This document shows, piece after piece, positions 17,035 to 26,200 of a DNA stretch of 64,000 nucleotides. Made by a program: the position numbers and the translations under genes. A model generated the notes under the pieces. The model saw only the letters and a list, made by a program, of their open reading frames with translations, made no database searches and had not been told where the DNA came from. The stretch comes from Marinilongibacter aquaticus (lineage in GTDB: Bacteria; Bacteroidota; Bacteroidia; Cytophagales; Spirosomataceae), in the NCBI RefSeq assembly GCF_020149935.1, contig NZ_CP083757.1, positions 1,947,501-2,011,500 of the forward strand, in the 5' to 3' direction. The first letter of the stretch is position 1; every line of letters begins with the position of its first letter.

Positions 17035-17865
17035 TCACTCTTCTAGCTCTTCAATACGCTGCCTATACATTCCCATAAGTATGGCTGTAACTTCGGCATT
17101 GCTTTTGTTTTCGCATGCTTTTTCTCTTTCTTCTATCCAGACTCTTTGGTCTTCTCTCACTTTATTTGCCTTAGAAACAAGGGTTTTGCGATAGACTGCC
17201 GCCAACCTACGGTCCAAATTGGCTAGTTGAGCACTTCGGCAAATCGCTTTTTCTACAGGGGAGACTGCCTTCGAACAATCAAACGATGGATTGATATCCA
17301 CAGGAAAAATGGTGAAATAAGGAGCCTCCGCCAAGTCGAGGGAGTCGAGCTTGAATCGCCGGAAGGTTTCCACAAAGGGCTTGGGCTCCAGGAAAATGGT
17401 ATAACCACGGTAGTTTGGCTGCTCTCCATGACTCAACTCTGCAATCATTTTAGCTGGTAGACAAACGCAACGGAATCTTATGCGATCACCAGATCCCTTT
17501 TGGACATAGTATGCCCCTTCTCCAAAAACAAAACGGTTTTGAAAAAGAGATTTAGCATGATCGGTAACATGCCTTACATAATCCTTCACCACAAATTCAC
17601 AGGAATCCCGGGTAAACAGCAATTGATTGCTTCTCCTTTTAAATTCCTCAGGGTCACTTGGCTTATGTTCCCCAAATTGACTAGGGTTGGTAAGCCGATA
17701 ATTCATAATCTTAAACCAGATGTCTTTACTAAGAGAATCTTCCCAATCTATTCGGTAATACCCCAAATAACTTATTTTTATGGGCACATATATGTCTCCA
17801 TCAGTAGATGTTTGCCCCAAACATCTACTGATGGCAAAAATCAATAAGTATAGTATCTTTTTCAT
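17035..17865 (-). CDS. Secreted protein with LprI-type (DUF1311) lysozyme-inhibitor domain, candidate immunity protein
   Basis: A 276-residue exported protein from ATG 17865, which gives the best signal peptide; a TTG three codons earlier is less likely. The N-terminal two thirds are unrecognised. The last 85 residues are a DUF1311/LprI domain: FDCSKAVSPVEKAICRS, LDRRLAAVYRK, QRVWIEEREKACE. LprI of Mycobacterium tuberculosis is a reported lysozyme inhibitor. The gene follows 13 nt after the stop of a protein ending in a lysozyme-like domain. That pairing makes it the likely cognate immunity protein, acting in the periplasm (inference). Confidence 0.75.
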   Translation of the reverse strand: MKKILYLLIFAISRCLGQTSTDGDIYVPIKISYLGYYRIDWEDSLSKDIWFKIMNYRLTNPSQFGEHKPSDPEEFKRRSNQLLFTRDSCEFVVKDYVRHVTDHAKSLFQNRFVFGEGAYYVQKGSGDRIRFRCVCLPAKMIAELSHGEQPNYRGYTIFLEPKPFVETFRRFKLDSLDLAEAPYFTIFPVDINPSFDCSKAVSPVEKAICRSAQLANLDRRLAAVYRKTLVSKANKVREDQRVWIEEREKACENKSNAEVTAILMGMYRQRIEELEE

Positions 17866-17878
17866 TGTTTTCAATTAG

Positions 17879-20800
17879 CTAATAGCCAAGTTCATTTATT
17901 AAAATTTCAGGTTCTGAATTATACCTTTTTTTCACCATATTCTGCCAGCCGGGAGCCTTGTTTCTCTTCACATACATCTTCCGGGCAGCATAGACCCTGT
18001 CGATAAACGTTCCGATGTCTATCTGATTGGCTGTGGCTTCCATAAGATTAATCTGCCCCTGATCATGGATTGGTTTCGACGAAAAATTATCTTCATCCGG
18101 TGGGCAGTTCTTATCCGTAGGGTCTAAAATCTGAGCATCCTCGCAGGCCGTATAATCCTTCAACAAAGCCAGCTGGAAGACCTTAAATGCTCCCCCATGC
18201 TGTACCCCCAACGAATAGCACATTTCCTTTAGTGCCTCTTCATCTCTGACACTCATGTTCGAGAACAACGCCGTACCTGCAAATTGATCCATTATTCTAT
18301 CGTAGACCGGTTTATAGTTCTGTTCAGTAATTGTATTATGAGCCAAATTCGAAAAATTGTCATCGCTACAGACCTGGTTAAAGGCTTCAGTCAAAGGAGT
18401 CGACAAACATTCCGCCTTGCTTCCTGCCGATTTGGCCAAGGCGATGTATTCCGATGTGAAAATTGCCGCATATTTTTCGTAATAGGACGAATAATTACCT
18501 TGAACATACTTTTTATAGCCCTCAAACTTACCCGTTCTTACAGCCAGTTGATGCCTTCCGTAGCTGCAGCCCCCTTTGCTGTCATATCCGATAATGCATG
18601 AATTCCCTCCCGACTCCTGAGCCTCAGAAAGCCATCCGTATTCCCTGTCGCTGGGGTGTTTTAAGGTTGATATTTCGCCTTCTTTCTCTGGTTCTTTCTG
18701 AAGCTCCCCCTCCTCAAACCCCAGCTCCACCAACAGGTCATCCATTGAAGCCCTACTTTTTCCCAAGAGCGTAATACTAACCCCCTTCTTACCCTCAGCA
18801 GTTTTGATATGAATAGTATTTTCTTCAACCAAGTAGTCCGCAAGGTAAAGGAAGTCTGTCCCTTTGGCAAAGTGTGGTTCTATTCTTAGGTGATAGCAAT
18901 GCCCACTTTTATCCACCCCTGTCAAATTAGAAACTCCTCCATTTTCATAATAGGGCAAACCAAATGCCGGCTTACTCATTTCATAAAACCTCTCACCCTT
19001 TTCCAACCCATTGGCTAGCTTTATCCCAGTCATTATACTAACTATTTCATCACAGTGTGAAACCTCATCACCCAGCGGAAGGCAGTTACATTTTATACTT
19101 TCCGCCGCCAACTCTATGGCTGCCAACTCTCGCTCGACTTGTGCGGCTGAAGTGGAACAGTCTGCGAGATTCAGATGAAAATAGAAATCGCCTGCCCCAG
19201 CACTGCCTCCCGCTTCGCAGGGGTCTCCACTTTGGTAAAAATCCCATGCAGGTTGTGCTGCGGCAATTGCATCCGAAAGTTTTTTCTTCAAATCTTCGGG
19301 TACGGCCTCGCTCTCCAAAAGTTTGGCTTGCACCTGCCGTGCATATTCTTGATAAGCCTTAGCCTTTCTCGCCTCATTTTTTCCTCCCGAATAATCGTGC
19401 ACAAAGGCTCTGGCCTTCTGAAGAAAATCGGCCAAATTATTAATCGTTTCTGCGATCGCCCCTGCATTGGCGTAGGCTGCATCCGTGGCCTGCACAAAAA
19501 GGGCATAGGCTTCTTCCAATTTTTTGCGTTGCTCGGCATTTAAAAAGGCAATGTCTACGTTGTTCAATTCGGCACGGCCAGCCACAATACAGCCCCCATC
19601 TGCAACCTGGATACCCGTGAGACTTACCCCCAGCTTTGCATTGTTCAACATGGGTATTTTTATCATTCCGCGGCCATTGCCACTGCCATCGATATCCACA
19701 ATACTGATCACGAGGCTGTTCATGGCCACTTCATCCCCACTCGAAACCGAAACCAAGGGACCGCCATACTGGGGCACCCCGTCGTGCACACCGCAGACAT
19801 AATTGGCCGCGATACCTGCACATGTCGGCTTCATGCTTTCCAGTTTTTCCTTCAATTCATCCGTGCTCAGGCCCGTGGGGTCTGAGGGCAAACTCTGTGG
19901 CTCTACATCTGCCCCTTCCTCTCCGGGAATGTAAATGGTTACCGGGGTGTTCAAGAGGTCATCCAAAGAAGTCTCTTCCTGGCCGCTCTCCTGAAAAAAG
20001 TTCTCGTCTTGCACGTACTCTTCAGCCGCATAGAGTTCGTCGGGCTGGCTTACCCACGCTTCTCCGCTTTCCTGCTCGTACCCCGAGTCATCCCCCTCTG
20101 GGATGGAGAAGAAAGCGAGCCTTCCTTCCGGACTATCTGTCCCATTCTCACAATTGCAGAGCACAGTATACTCGTATGTGTTACCTGGCGATTGATACAA
20201 CAAAAGAAACTTGTTCTCGAAGAGCAATTCTTCTTCAAATTGCGTTTCACCCGATAGCCTATAACGCAGCACATAGCTCTTTGCCTGTTCGTTCGCTTCC
20301 CATTCAAAACTCACCGCACCATCGCCCCCTACAAAAGCCTGTACGTTTTGGGGTGTTTGGCAATTGTTCTTGCCGAAAGTGAAGGTCGATATATCCGAAA
20401 AACCGTTGTTCAAGTACATGTCCTGTCCCACCAAATCAGATACCTGCACTTGCCATGCGTAGGTTTTGCCTGTATCAAAAGGCACCTCGAAAGGGCCATA
20501 GAAATAATTGGGCTGGGCTGTTTCTATCACACGAAAGGGTGCTTGTCCACTATTCACCACGGCCTTGGGATTTTCCCCTTCGGGTACTTCGTAGATATAA
20601 AGTGTGTAAATCAGTCCCTGACTGGCCAAAGAGCCGCTTTGCCGTGGTGTCCAAGAAAAATTTACACTTTGTGGCGAAGTCGCCGTCAATTCTGCTCCAT
20701 CCGAGGGCTGATTGAGCACCGGCGGATAGTTTTGTGTAATGTGCATGCGAAAAGTGGCGGTATTCGAAACCTGCCTGTCGCGGAAGAGTTCAAATGCCCG

Positions 20801-21223
20801 CACCTCCCATTCGTATGGCCCTGGCGGAAGCCCCATTCCACTTGCAAGTTCGGCCAGGTCAATTCCCTGACTTTCCATATTTACCAAACTGAAGTTCTCT
20901 TCAAGCTCAGCCCCGGAGAGCACTTTCATACTGCCCGGATAAAGCGTAATCGGCTGCGTGGCAATAAAACCGTCGGGATTGCCCACCACAAAACCCAATG
21001 TCTTGAGTCGGATTTGCAAACTCACATCGAGTTGCGATTTGCTTTGATCCCGAAGCAACAATTGCACCTTTAACTTTATCGGACTTTCGGCATAATCGTA
21101 AAGCCTATTGGAGTAGGGCGGAGTCACAAAAACCCTACAGTCGACAGGATATTGCTGAGCCTTCGTGCGAAAGGCTAGGCAAATTGTCATTATTAAAAGT
21201 GTTGTGTAGATAAGTGGCTTCAT
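17879..21223 (-). CDS. Modular exported effector with C-terminal lysozyme-like domain
   Basis: A 1114-residue protein. Signal peptide 1-22. A region (about 23-170, YPVDCRVFVTPPYS...) resembles the TANFOR-type N terminus of large Bacteroidota secreted proteins. Two fibronectin-III-like domains follow (about 175-375), then an acidic linker, an alanine-rich helical stretch (about 560-665) and a Cys-containing junction domain (about 672-835, LNLADC...HCYHLRI...DLLVELGF). The tip (about 855-1114) opens with SEAQESGGNSC, IGYDSKGGCSYGRHQLA, the pattern of lysozyme-like muramidases with a catalytic Glu near 870. The junction domain recurs in the dead tip at 16082-16985 with a different hydrolase behind it. 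There is no T9SS tail. It overlaps the upstream fibronectin gene by 4 nt (ATGA). Confidence 0.75.
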   Translation of the reverse strand: MKPLIYTTLLIMTICLAFRTKAQQYPVDCRVFVTPPYSNRLYDYAESPIKLKVQLLLRDQSKSQLDVSLQIRLKTLGFVVGNPDGFIATQPITLYPGSMKVLSGAELEENFSLVNMESQGIDLAELASGMGLPPGPYEWEVRAFELFRDRQVSNTATFRMHITQNYPPVLNQPSDGAELTATSPQSVNFSWTPRQSGSLASQGLIYTLYIYEVPEGENPKAVVNSGQAPFRVIETAQPNYFYGPFEVPFDTGKTYAWQVQVSDLVGQDMYLNNGFSDISTFTFGKNNCQTPQNVQAFVGGDGAVSFEWEANEQAKSYVLRYRLSGETQFEEELLFENKFLLLYQSPGNTYEYTVLCNCENGTDSPEGRLAFFSIPEGDDSGYEQESGEAWVSQPDELYAAEEYVQDENFFQESGQEETSLDDLLNTPVTIYIPGEEGADVEPQSLPSDPTGLSTDELKEKLESMKPTCAGIAANYVCGVHDGVPQYGGPLVSVSSGDEVAMNSLVISIVDIDGSGNGRGMIKIPMLNNAKLGVSLTGIQVADGGCIVAGRAELNNVDIAFLNAEQRKKLEEAYALFVQATDAAYANAGAIAETINNLADFLQKARAFVHDYSGGKNEARKAKAYQEYARQVQAKLLESEAVPEDLKKKLSDAIAAAQPAWDFYQSGDPCEAGGSAGAGDFYFHLNLADCSTSAAQVERELAAIELAAESIKCNCLPLGDEVSHCDEIVSIMTGIKLANGLEKGERFYEMSKPAFGLPYYENGGVSNLTGVDKSGHCYHLRIEPHFAKGTDFLYLADYLVEENTIHIKTAEGKKGVSITLLGKSRASMDDLLVELGFEEGELQKEPEKEGEISTLKHPSDREYGWLSEAQESGGNSCIIGYDSKGGCSYGRHQLAVRTGKFEGYKKYVQGNYSSYYEKYAAIFTSEYIALAKSAGSKAECLSTPLTEAFNQVCSDDNFSNLAHNTITEQNYKPVYDRIMDQFAGTALFSNMSVRDEEALKEMCYSLGVQHGGAFKVFQLALLKDYTACEDAQILDPTDKNCPPDEDNFSSKPIHDQGQINLMEATANQIDIGTFIDRVYAARKMYVKRNKAPGWQNMVKKRYNSEPEILINELGY

Positions 21224-23241
21224 TCTTCATCCGGTTTGGGTAATATTGCTCTTGAGACTCGTCCGACAGCTGTTTTGCTCCCATCTTCCAAAAGGGCAGA
21301 AATGCAATATTCATAAAGCTCTCCAACCTTTAATCCCTTATCGATGAAGGAGCCGTATTTTCCATCAAAGACTTTATACGCTCCCAAATACGCATCTTCT
21401 GGGCCTTTTCTGTACAAGGTGTAGCGTTTCACCTTTTGCTGGGGAATTGGCCAGCTCAATTGTATTTTCTTTTCTTTGGCGAAATATTCAAATTCTAGGT
21501 CTTCAATGGCCCTTCGAACTCCCGAAAAGGTAGTGGCCAAGCTTATTTCGGCGGGTTCAGCCCATAAATGAGCGTAATCCTTTGGGCATAGTGCATAGGT
21601 ATACTCTTTCCCTTCGTCCCCTGTTTCATCCACAAAATGATTTAATACTTCATTCGCATTTGGATAAAAAAGAGCCAAAATACAGGCCGAACTATCCCCA
21701 TCTGCCCGACGTGTCAATAGAGTAAATTCCACATCACTGCTGGGGCTGTTGGCCCAAGCCAAATATACCGTACTGTCTGTCAGTGCATAATCCCTAAAGT
21801 TTGCCGGAGCAGGAGGAATTGTATCGGGTCTTACAATTTCGAGGGTATCGGCATGCACCGAAGCATTGAGCCGCAAATCGTAGGCCACCAAGGTATAGTA
21901 GACCTTTTTGTTCAGCAGATTCAAAGCAAGCCTATCGGTAAACGTGGTATCGCGAATCAAAGAGTCGGTCAGAATGCTGAATTCCGAATCAGGCGATTCG
22001 CTGAAGAAAAGTGAATATCCTGCAAAATCTTGCTCTCGATTGCCTTTCCATGCCAGTTTTACTCTTCCACTTTTATCCACTTCTGGCCTTTTCCAAAGCG
22101 GTTTCTTTGGCGGCACAAAATCTTCAATTTGTACAAATTCGGGCACCCCATAATGATTTTCTCCAACCCAATCCGACAAAACCAATTGATAATAAGCTTC
22201 GGTCAATGGCAGGCTATCGGTAAAACTTCTCGCCTCACGCGGAACAATGGACAAAATGGTATAAGCCGAATCGGGCATAGGCGAACGCAGCAAGTAAAAA
22301 CCACGGATATTGGCATTCATCGTATCGGGGAATTGCCAGTCCAAACGCACCTTTTCGTTATTCAAATTCTCTGCACGGAGTTCTGGCACCGGAATACGAT
22401 CGTGGTAACCGTATACCCACGCCACATGAGAAGGCTCTGACAAATCGCCGAAAGGGGTTATAGCTCTAGCTCGATAATAATAGCTGTAATACAGTTTCGG
22501 TAGCCTTTGGGAAAAGTTGGCCAGCTCTCTTCCTAGGGTATCCCGCTCTTCTTGCACCAAAATAGGTGCCTCCGAAATACGGTGCCACGTTTTCTGCCCG
22601 TCGTCTGAGCGTTCTACCACAAGAGCACTCTGCAAAAGTGGATCGGTAATGGCCCAACTGAAACTGGCCAAAGAATCGGAGAAAGACTTTTGATAAAGTT
22701 CGGGGGCTATAAAATGCGTCAGACTATCGGTATACACCTCGACAAATTCCGCGGGCCTATGGCCCAAAACGAGGGCATACAAATACCGCTTCCCCTTTTT
22801 CGTGGTTTTATCTTCAAAAAGCATCCCCATGGCTTCGGCAATCTGGGCATCCATATTGCTCATCTGCAAAGCCAAAGCGAGAGAGAGCTCGGCCCTAAGG
22901 GAATCTACGGTGAGAGGATCTAACGTTTCGAAATGCAACCTTCTGGCCACCTCTGCATAACCAGTATCGGGCAAACTCACCCAAAAGTCGGAATCCTTGG
23001 GTAAAACGCCCCTCTGAATCAATTTTCCGTATCCATTTTCGCCGTTTTCAGACCATTCCTTTCGGTACAATGTATAGCCTTTTTCTTTGCCTTCTTGCCA
23101 CGTATTGTAGGTCAATGGCATCCAACGCAACACCACTTTTTCGGAATCTACCTTGGCCACAAAACCAATTTCTTTATTTTGAGCATGGACAAAAAACGTA
23201 AAAAAACAGGCTGCTATAAGTGTGTATATTCTTCTAATCAT
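21220..23241 (-). CDS. Exported fibronectin type III repeat protein
   Basis: A 673-residue protein with a signal peptide (MIRRIYTLIAACFFTFFVHAQ) and a chain of about five fibronectin-III domains. Each is recognised by a VxLxW..P opening and a YxLYR or YYxYYRA strand (for example EKVVLRWMPLTYN, VYLAWANSP, KIQLSWPIP). There is no enzyme motif and no T9SS tail. It overlaps the genes on both sides by 4 nt (ATGA), so it is made together with the effector downstream and the 1833-residue protein upstream. A structural or delivery part of the same surface apparatus is the simplest reading. Confidence 0.75.
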   Translation of the reverse strand: MIRRIYTLIAACFFTFFVHAQNKEIGFVAKVDSEKVVLRWMPLTYNTWQEGKEKGYTLYRKEWSENGENGYGKLIQRGVLPKDSDFWVSLPDTGYAEVARRLHFETLDPLTVDSLRAELSLALALQMSNMDAQIAEAMGMLFEDKTTKKGKRYLYALVLGHRPAEFVEVYTDSLTHFIAPELYQKSFSDSLASFSWAITDPLLQSALVVERSDDGQKTWHRISEAPILVQEERDTLGRELANFSQRLPKLYYSYYYRARAITPFGDLSEPSHVAWVYGYHDRIPVPELRAENLNNEKVRLDWQFPDTMNANIRGFYLLRSPMPDSAYTILSIVPREARSFTDSLPLTEAYYQLVLSDWVGENHYGVPEFVQIEDFVPPKKPLWKRPEVDKSGRVKLAWKGNREQDFAGYSLFFSESPDSEFSILTDSLIRDTTFTDRLALNLLNKKVYYTLVAYDLRLNASVHADTLEIVRPDTIPPAPANFRDYALTDSTVYLAWANSPSSDVEFTLLTRRADGDSSACILALFYPNANEVLNHFVDETGDEGKEYTYALCPKDYAHLWAEPAEISLATTFSGVRRAIEDLEFEYFAKEKKIQLSWPIPQQKVKRYTLYRKGPEDAYLGAYKVFDGKYGSFIDKGLKVGELYEYCISALLEDGSKTAVGRVSRAILPKPDEE

Positions 23242-26200
23242 CGCAGTGTGCCTTTCAATGTGCATGAAATACAATTAGGATTTGCCCCTTCAAAATCCTT
23301 CCCGTTTGTATCACTTTGGCTACCGTGGCCGTCTTCTTGAGACTCTTCGAAAGGAGCCGGTGCATATGGATTCATCTGTATGGTCACTCCGGTCGACCTT
23401 TTTTCACATCCCGGTTTCACACAAGAAGCCTCGAAGTACGTTGTGCTTCCGATTCGCTTGGATATTTGCCCTCCCCTATCTCCTGTATTCCACTCGATCG
23501 TGCTGCCATAAATACAATTTGACGCAAACAGATTGGCCACACCACTGGGGGCAATAAAACTGTACTCATCAGCACTGACATTTGGGCTTCTCAATCCCGA
23601 ACAGGGGTCGTTTACGGCAATCCATTGGACGTTTGTTTGCTCTTCACAACCCTCTTTGTAACAGGTGACCGAATAATACTGTGAACCTTGCGGGTAATCA
23701 AGAATGCTCATTCCTGAAGCCCCTGTGCTCCAATAATATGTACTTCCGGGAAGACAACCCGAGGCATTCAAAGTCACTTGCTGGCCTTTTGCAATATTGC
23801 CAGAGGACGCTGAAATCGAGGGCTGGCTCAAGCCTTGACATGGGCCAGCCGGCCAAGACGAAGAGCTTGCATTCACGCTTACATAAACTCCGCCCTCTTG
23901 TTTTAGGCATCCGTCTTTCTGGCAGACCACACTGAAATAGGTAGACTGCTCGACATAAGCGGATACATTTTGACCGTATTGATTGATGCCGTTCCCCCAA
24001 TAATAGGAGCTTCCCGAAAGGCACTGATTGGCACTCAATTGAACCGTAGTCCCCGGATTTACCTGCACCGATGAAGAGGACACATTGGGTTTAGATAAAC
24101 CCGAACAAGGCCCTTGGTGGTTTGAATTCTCATTCGGGGTGCTCGGTGCTTGTGTAGAAACAGGATTAGGGTTTTCAACGACTACTGGAGGAGGATCATT
24201 GACTTCAATTGTAATGTGTGTGCTCGTGGCTTTACAGCCATCCATTTTACACTCCAAAAGGTACGTCGTCTTCTGGCTGGGCTTAACTTTTATTTCTTGA
24301 CCAACGAAACTTGCGTTGTCCCATGAATAATGTGACCCTTCTTTGCAATCGGCTCCTTGAAGTATCACCTCTTCACCCTTCAGGATTGCTGTATTTGAGG
24401 CCACAATCCGGGGGGAGCTTAACTCTTTGCACGAATTGTTCATTTCCTCCTCAGGGTCATCAATGATGTTTAAATTGATGCTTGCCATTTGGTTATGAAT
24501 AAATTCATCCATGTTTATCGAGGAGGCATAACCCGCGATGCTCTCGCATTTCTGAGCCGCTTCCTGCAAAATACGCTCACATTCTTCCCTCATTGAATCG
24601 ATAACATCCTGACATTGATCCGCCGCAGCAGCCATTATCGCATCACATTTCTGGCGTGCCTCCTCCATAATGTGGTCGGCCATACTTATGGCACTTTCTT
24701 CAGCATCCACTTTTCTTTTCCCGTATTTGATAAAAATGTCCTGTGATCGCTGTCGAATCTCTTCTTCTGCCTGTTTTTGTAAAAAACCGCAGCGGTTTTC
24801 TGCGTCCTCAACCGCTCCATCTTTAAGTAAACTACACCGCTCCTGATACTTTTTAAGCACTACAGGAACCATCGCATCTATTTCGCTTTGCATCTGAACA
24901 GACAAGTTATCAATGGCTCTCTTACCGTCGTCCAGTACTTTTTTGGCTTCAGAAGCTGCATTGTCCGCCACTTCATAGACCTCGGTAAGTGCCTTATTCA
25001 GAATGGCCGATATTGAGTCTCTTCCTACCGAGGTAGTTTGTTCCACTTCCTCACCTGCTAAGTCCACTATTCCATTAAGTCGCTCTCTCCCCTCGTCGGT
25101 ACAATTCACACAGTTGCCTTGCAGTACAGTGCTCACCGTATCATACACTTGTCCAATTTGAGCGATAATCTCTTCTGTTCGCTTCTCAATGTGTTTAGCC
25201 ACACTATCGGCTTTTGCTTTCATCTCTTCGGCCTGCCGATCTACTTCTGCTTTATACGCGTCCAGCTCGGCTTTCATTTCTTCATCCGTTTTACTGGCCA
25301 CAAAAGTGAACATCACGATTTCTTCAATGGGTTGATTCTCCAAAAGAGCCTCTTCCAGGCTTCCATTTTTATTAAGAAAGACCTTTGCTTTTGCCCTTGC
25401 CAAAATGGTCTCAAATGCGGGAAAGGGCTCATTCGGTGTAAAAGTGAGTACCTTTCTGTCTATCACCTTTGAGCCCAATAGCTGTTTCCCGCTTTGCGTT
25501 TTAAAATCCAATTCGTCGATTTGCAATTGGTATTCTCCCTCAAAGTTCAGGTCGGTCAGGTTTTTGTTTTGTTCTTCGGAAGTGGTAATCTTGGGTTTTA
25601 CTTGCGGACTCACCAACTCTCCATTTTTAGGATAATTGGAATAGATTAAGGATAGGTTTTCGATCGATTTTTCACTCGTGGCCAATTCGCAATCCTCACC
25701 AATGCTAAAGCCCACGTTGAAATAAAACCTTTTGAATAGGGCTTTAAAAGACACCGCCACCTGCCCCGTAGCATACGTTGGGTTCGGGGCTGCACCACGC
25801 AGCAATGCACCTGCATCGAGACTCAACACATTGAACCCAAAAGCTTTAGCCCCAAAAGAAGCCAAGGCATATATTTGCCCCATGGCCCGCCAATTGTTTA
25901 CGCCAATCGGTTGTCCCGGCCTATTCTTACAATAGAAGCCTTCATCGTACTTGATCATCATAAAATCAAAACCCGCTCTAGCCATTAGGTTAAAATCCAA
26001 AATGTCGAATACATTAAAGGATTTATCCAAACCCACTGCTCCTCCCAAAGCAATTCCACGGCCCGTAGCCACTATTCCCGGATCTACATCAGCATTTCGC
26101 TCACCTTTCTTAGAAGGATACTTTAGGAAAATGTTGGGTTCGGGATCAGGGAGTGCGGCCACACCGTCTCCTATCATAAAGTAGGCGTCGAGATTAGGAA

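Noticed and set aside
14065-17865. An insertion sequence or integrase explaining the cassette duplications
   Set aside because: No transposase or integrase motif and no terminal inverted repeats are visible; homologous recombination fits better.
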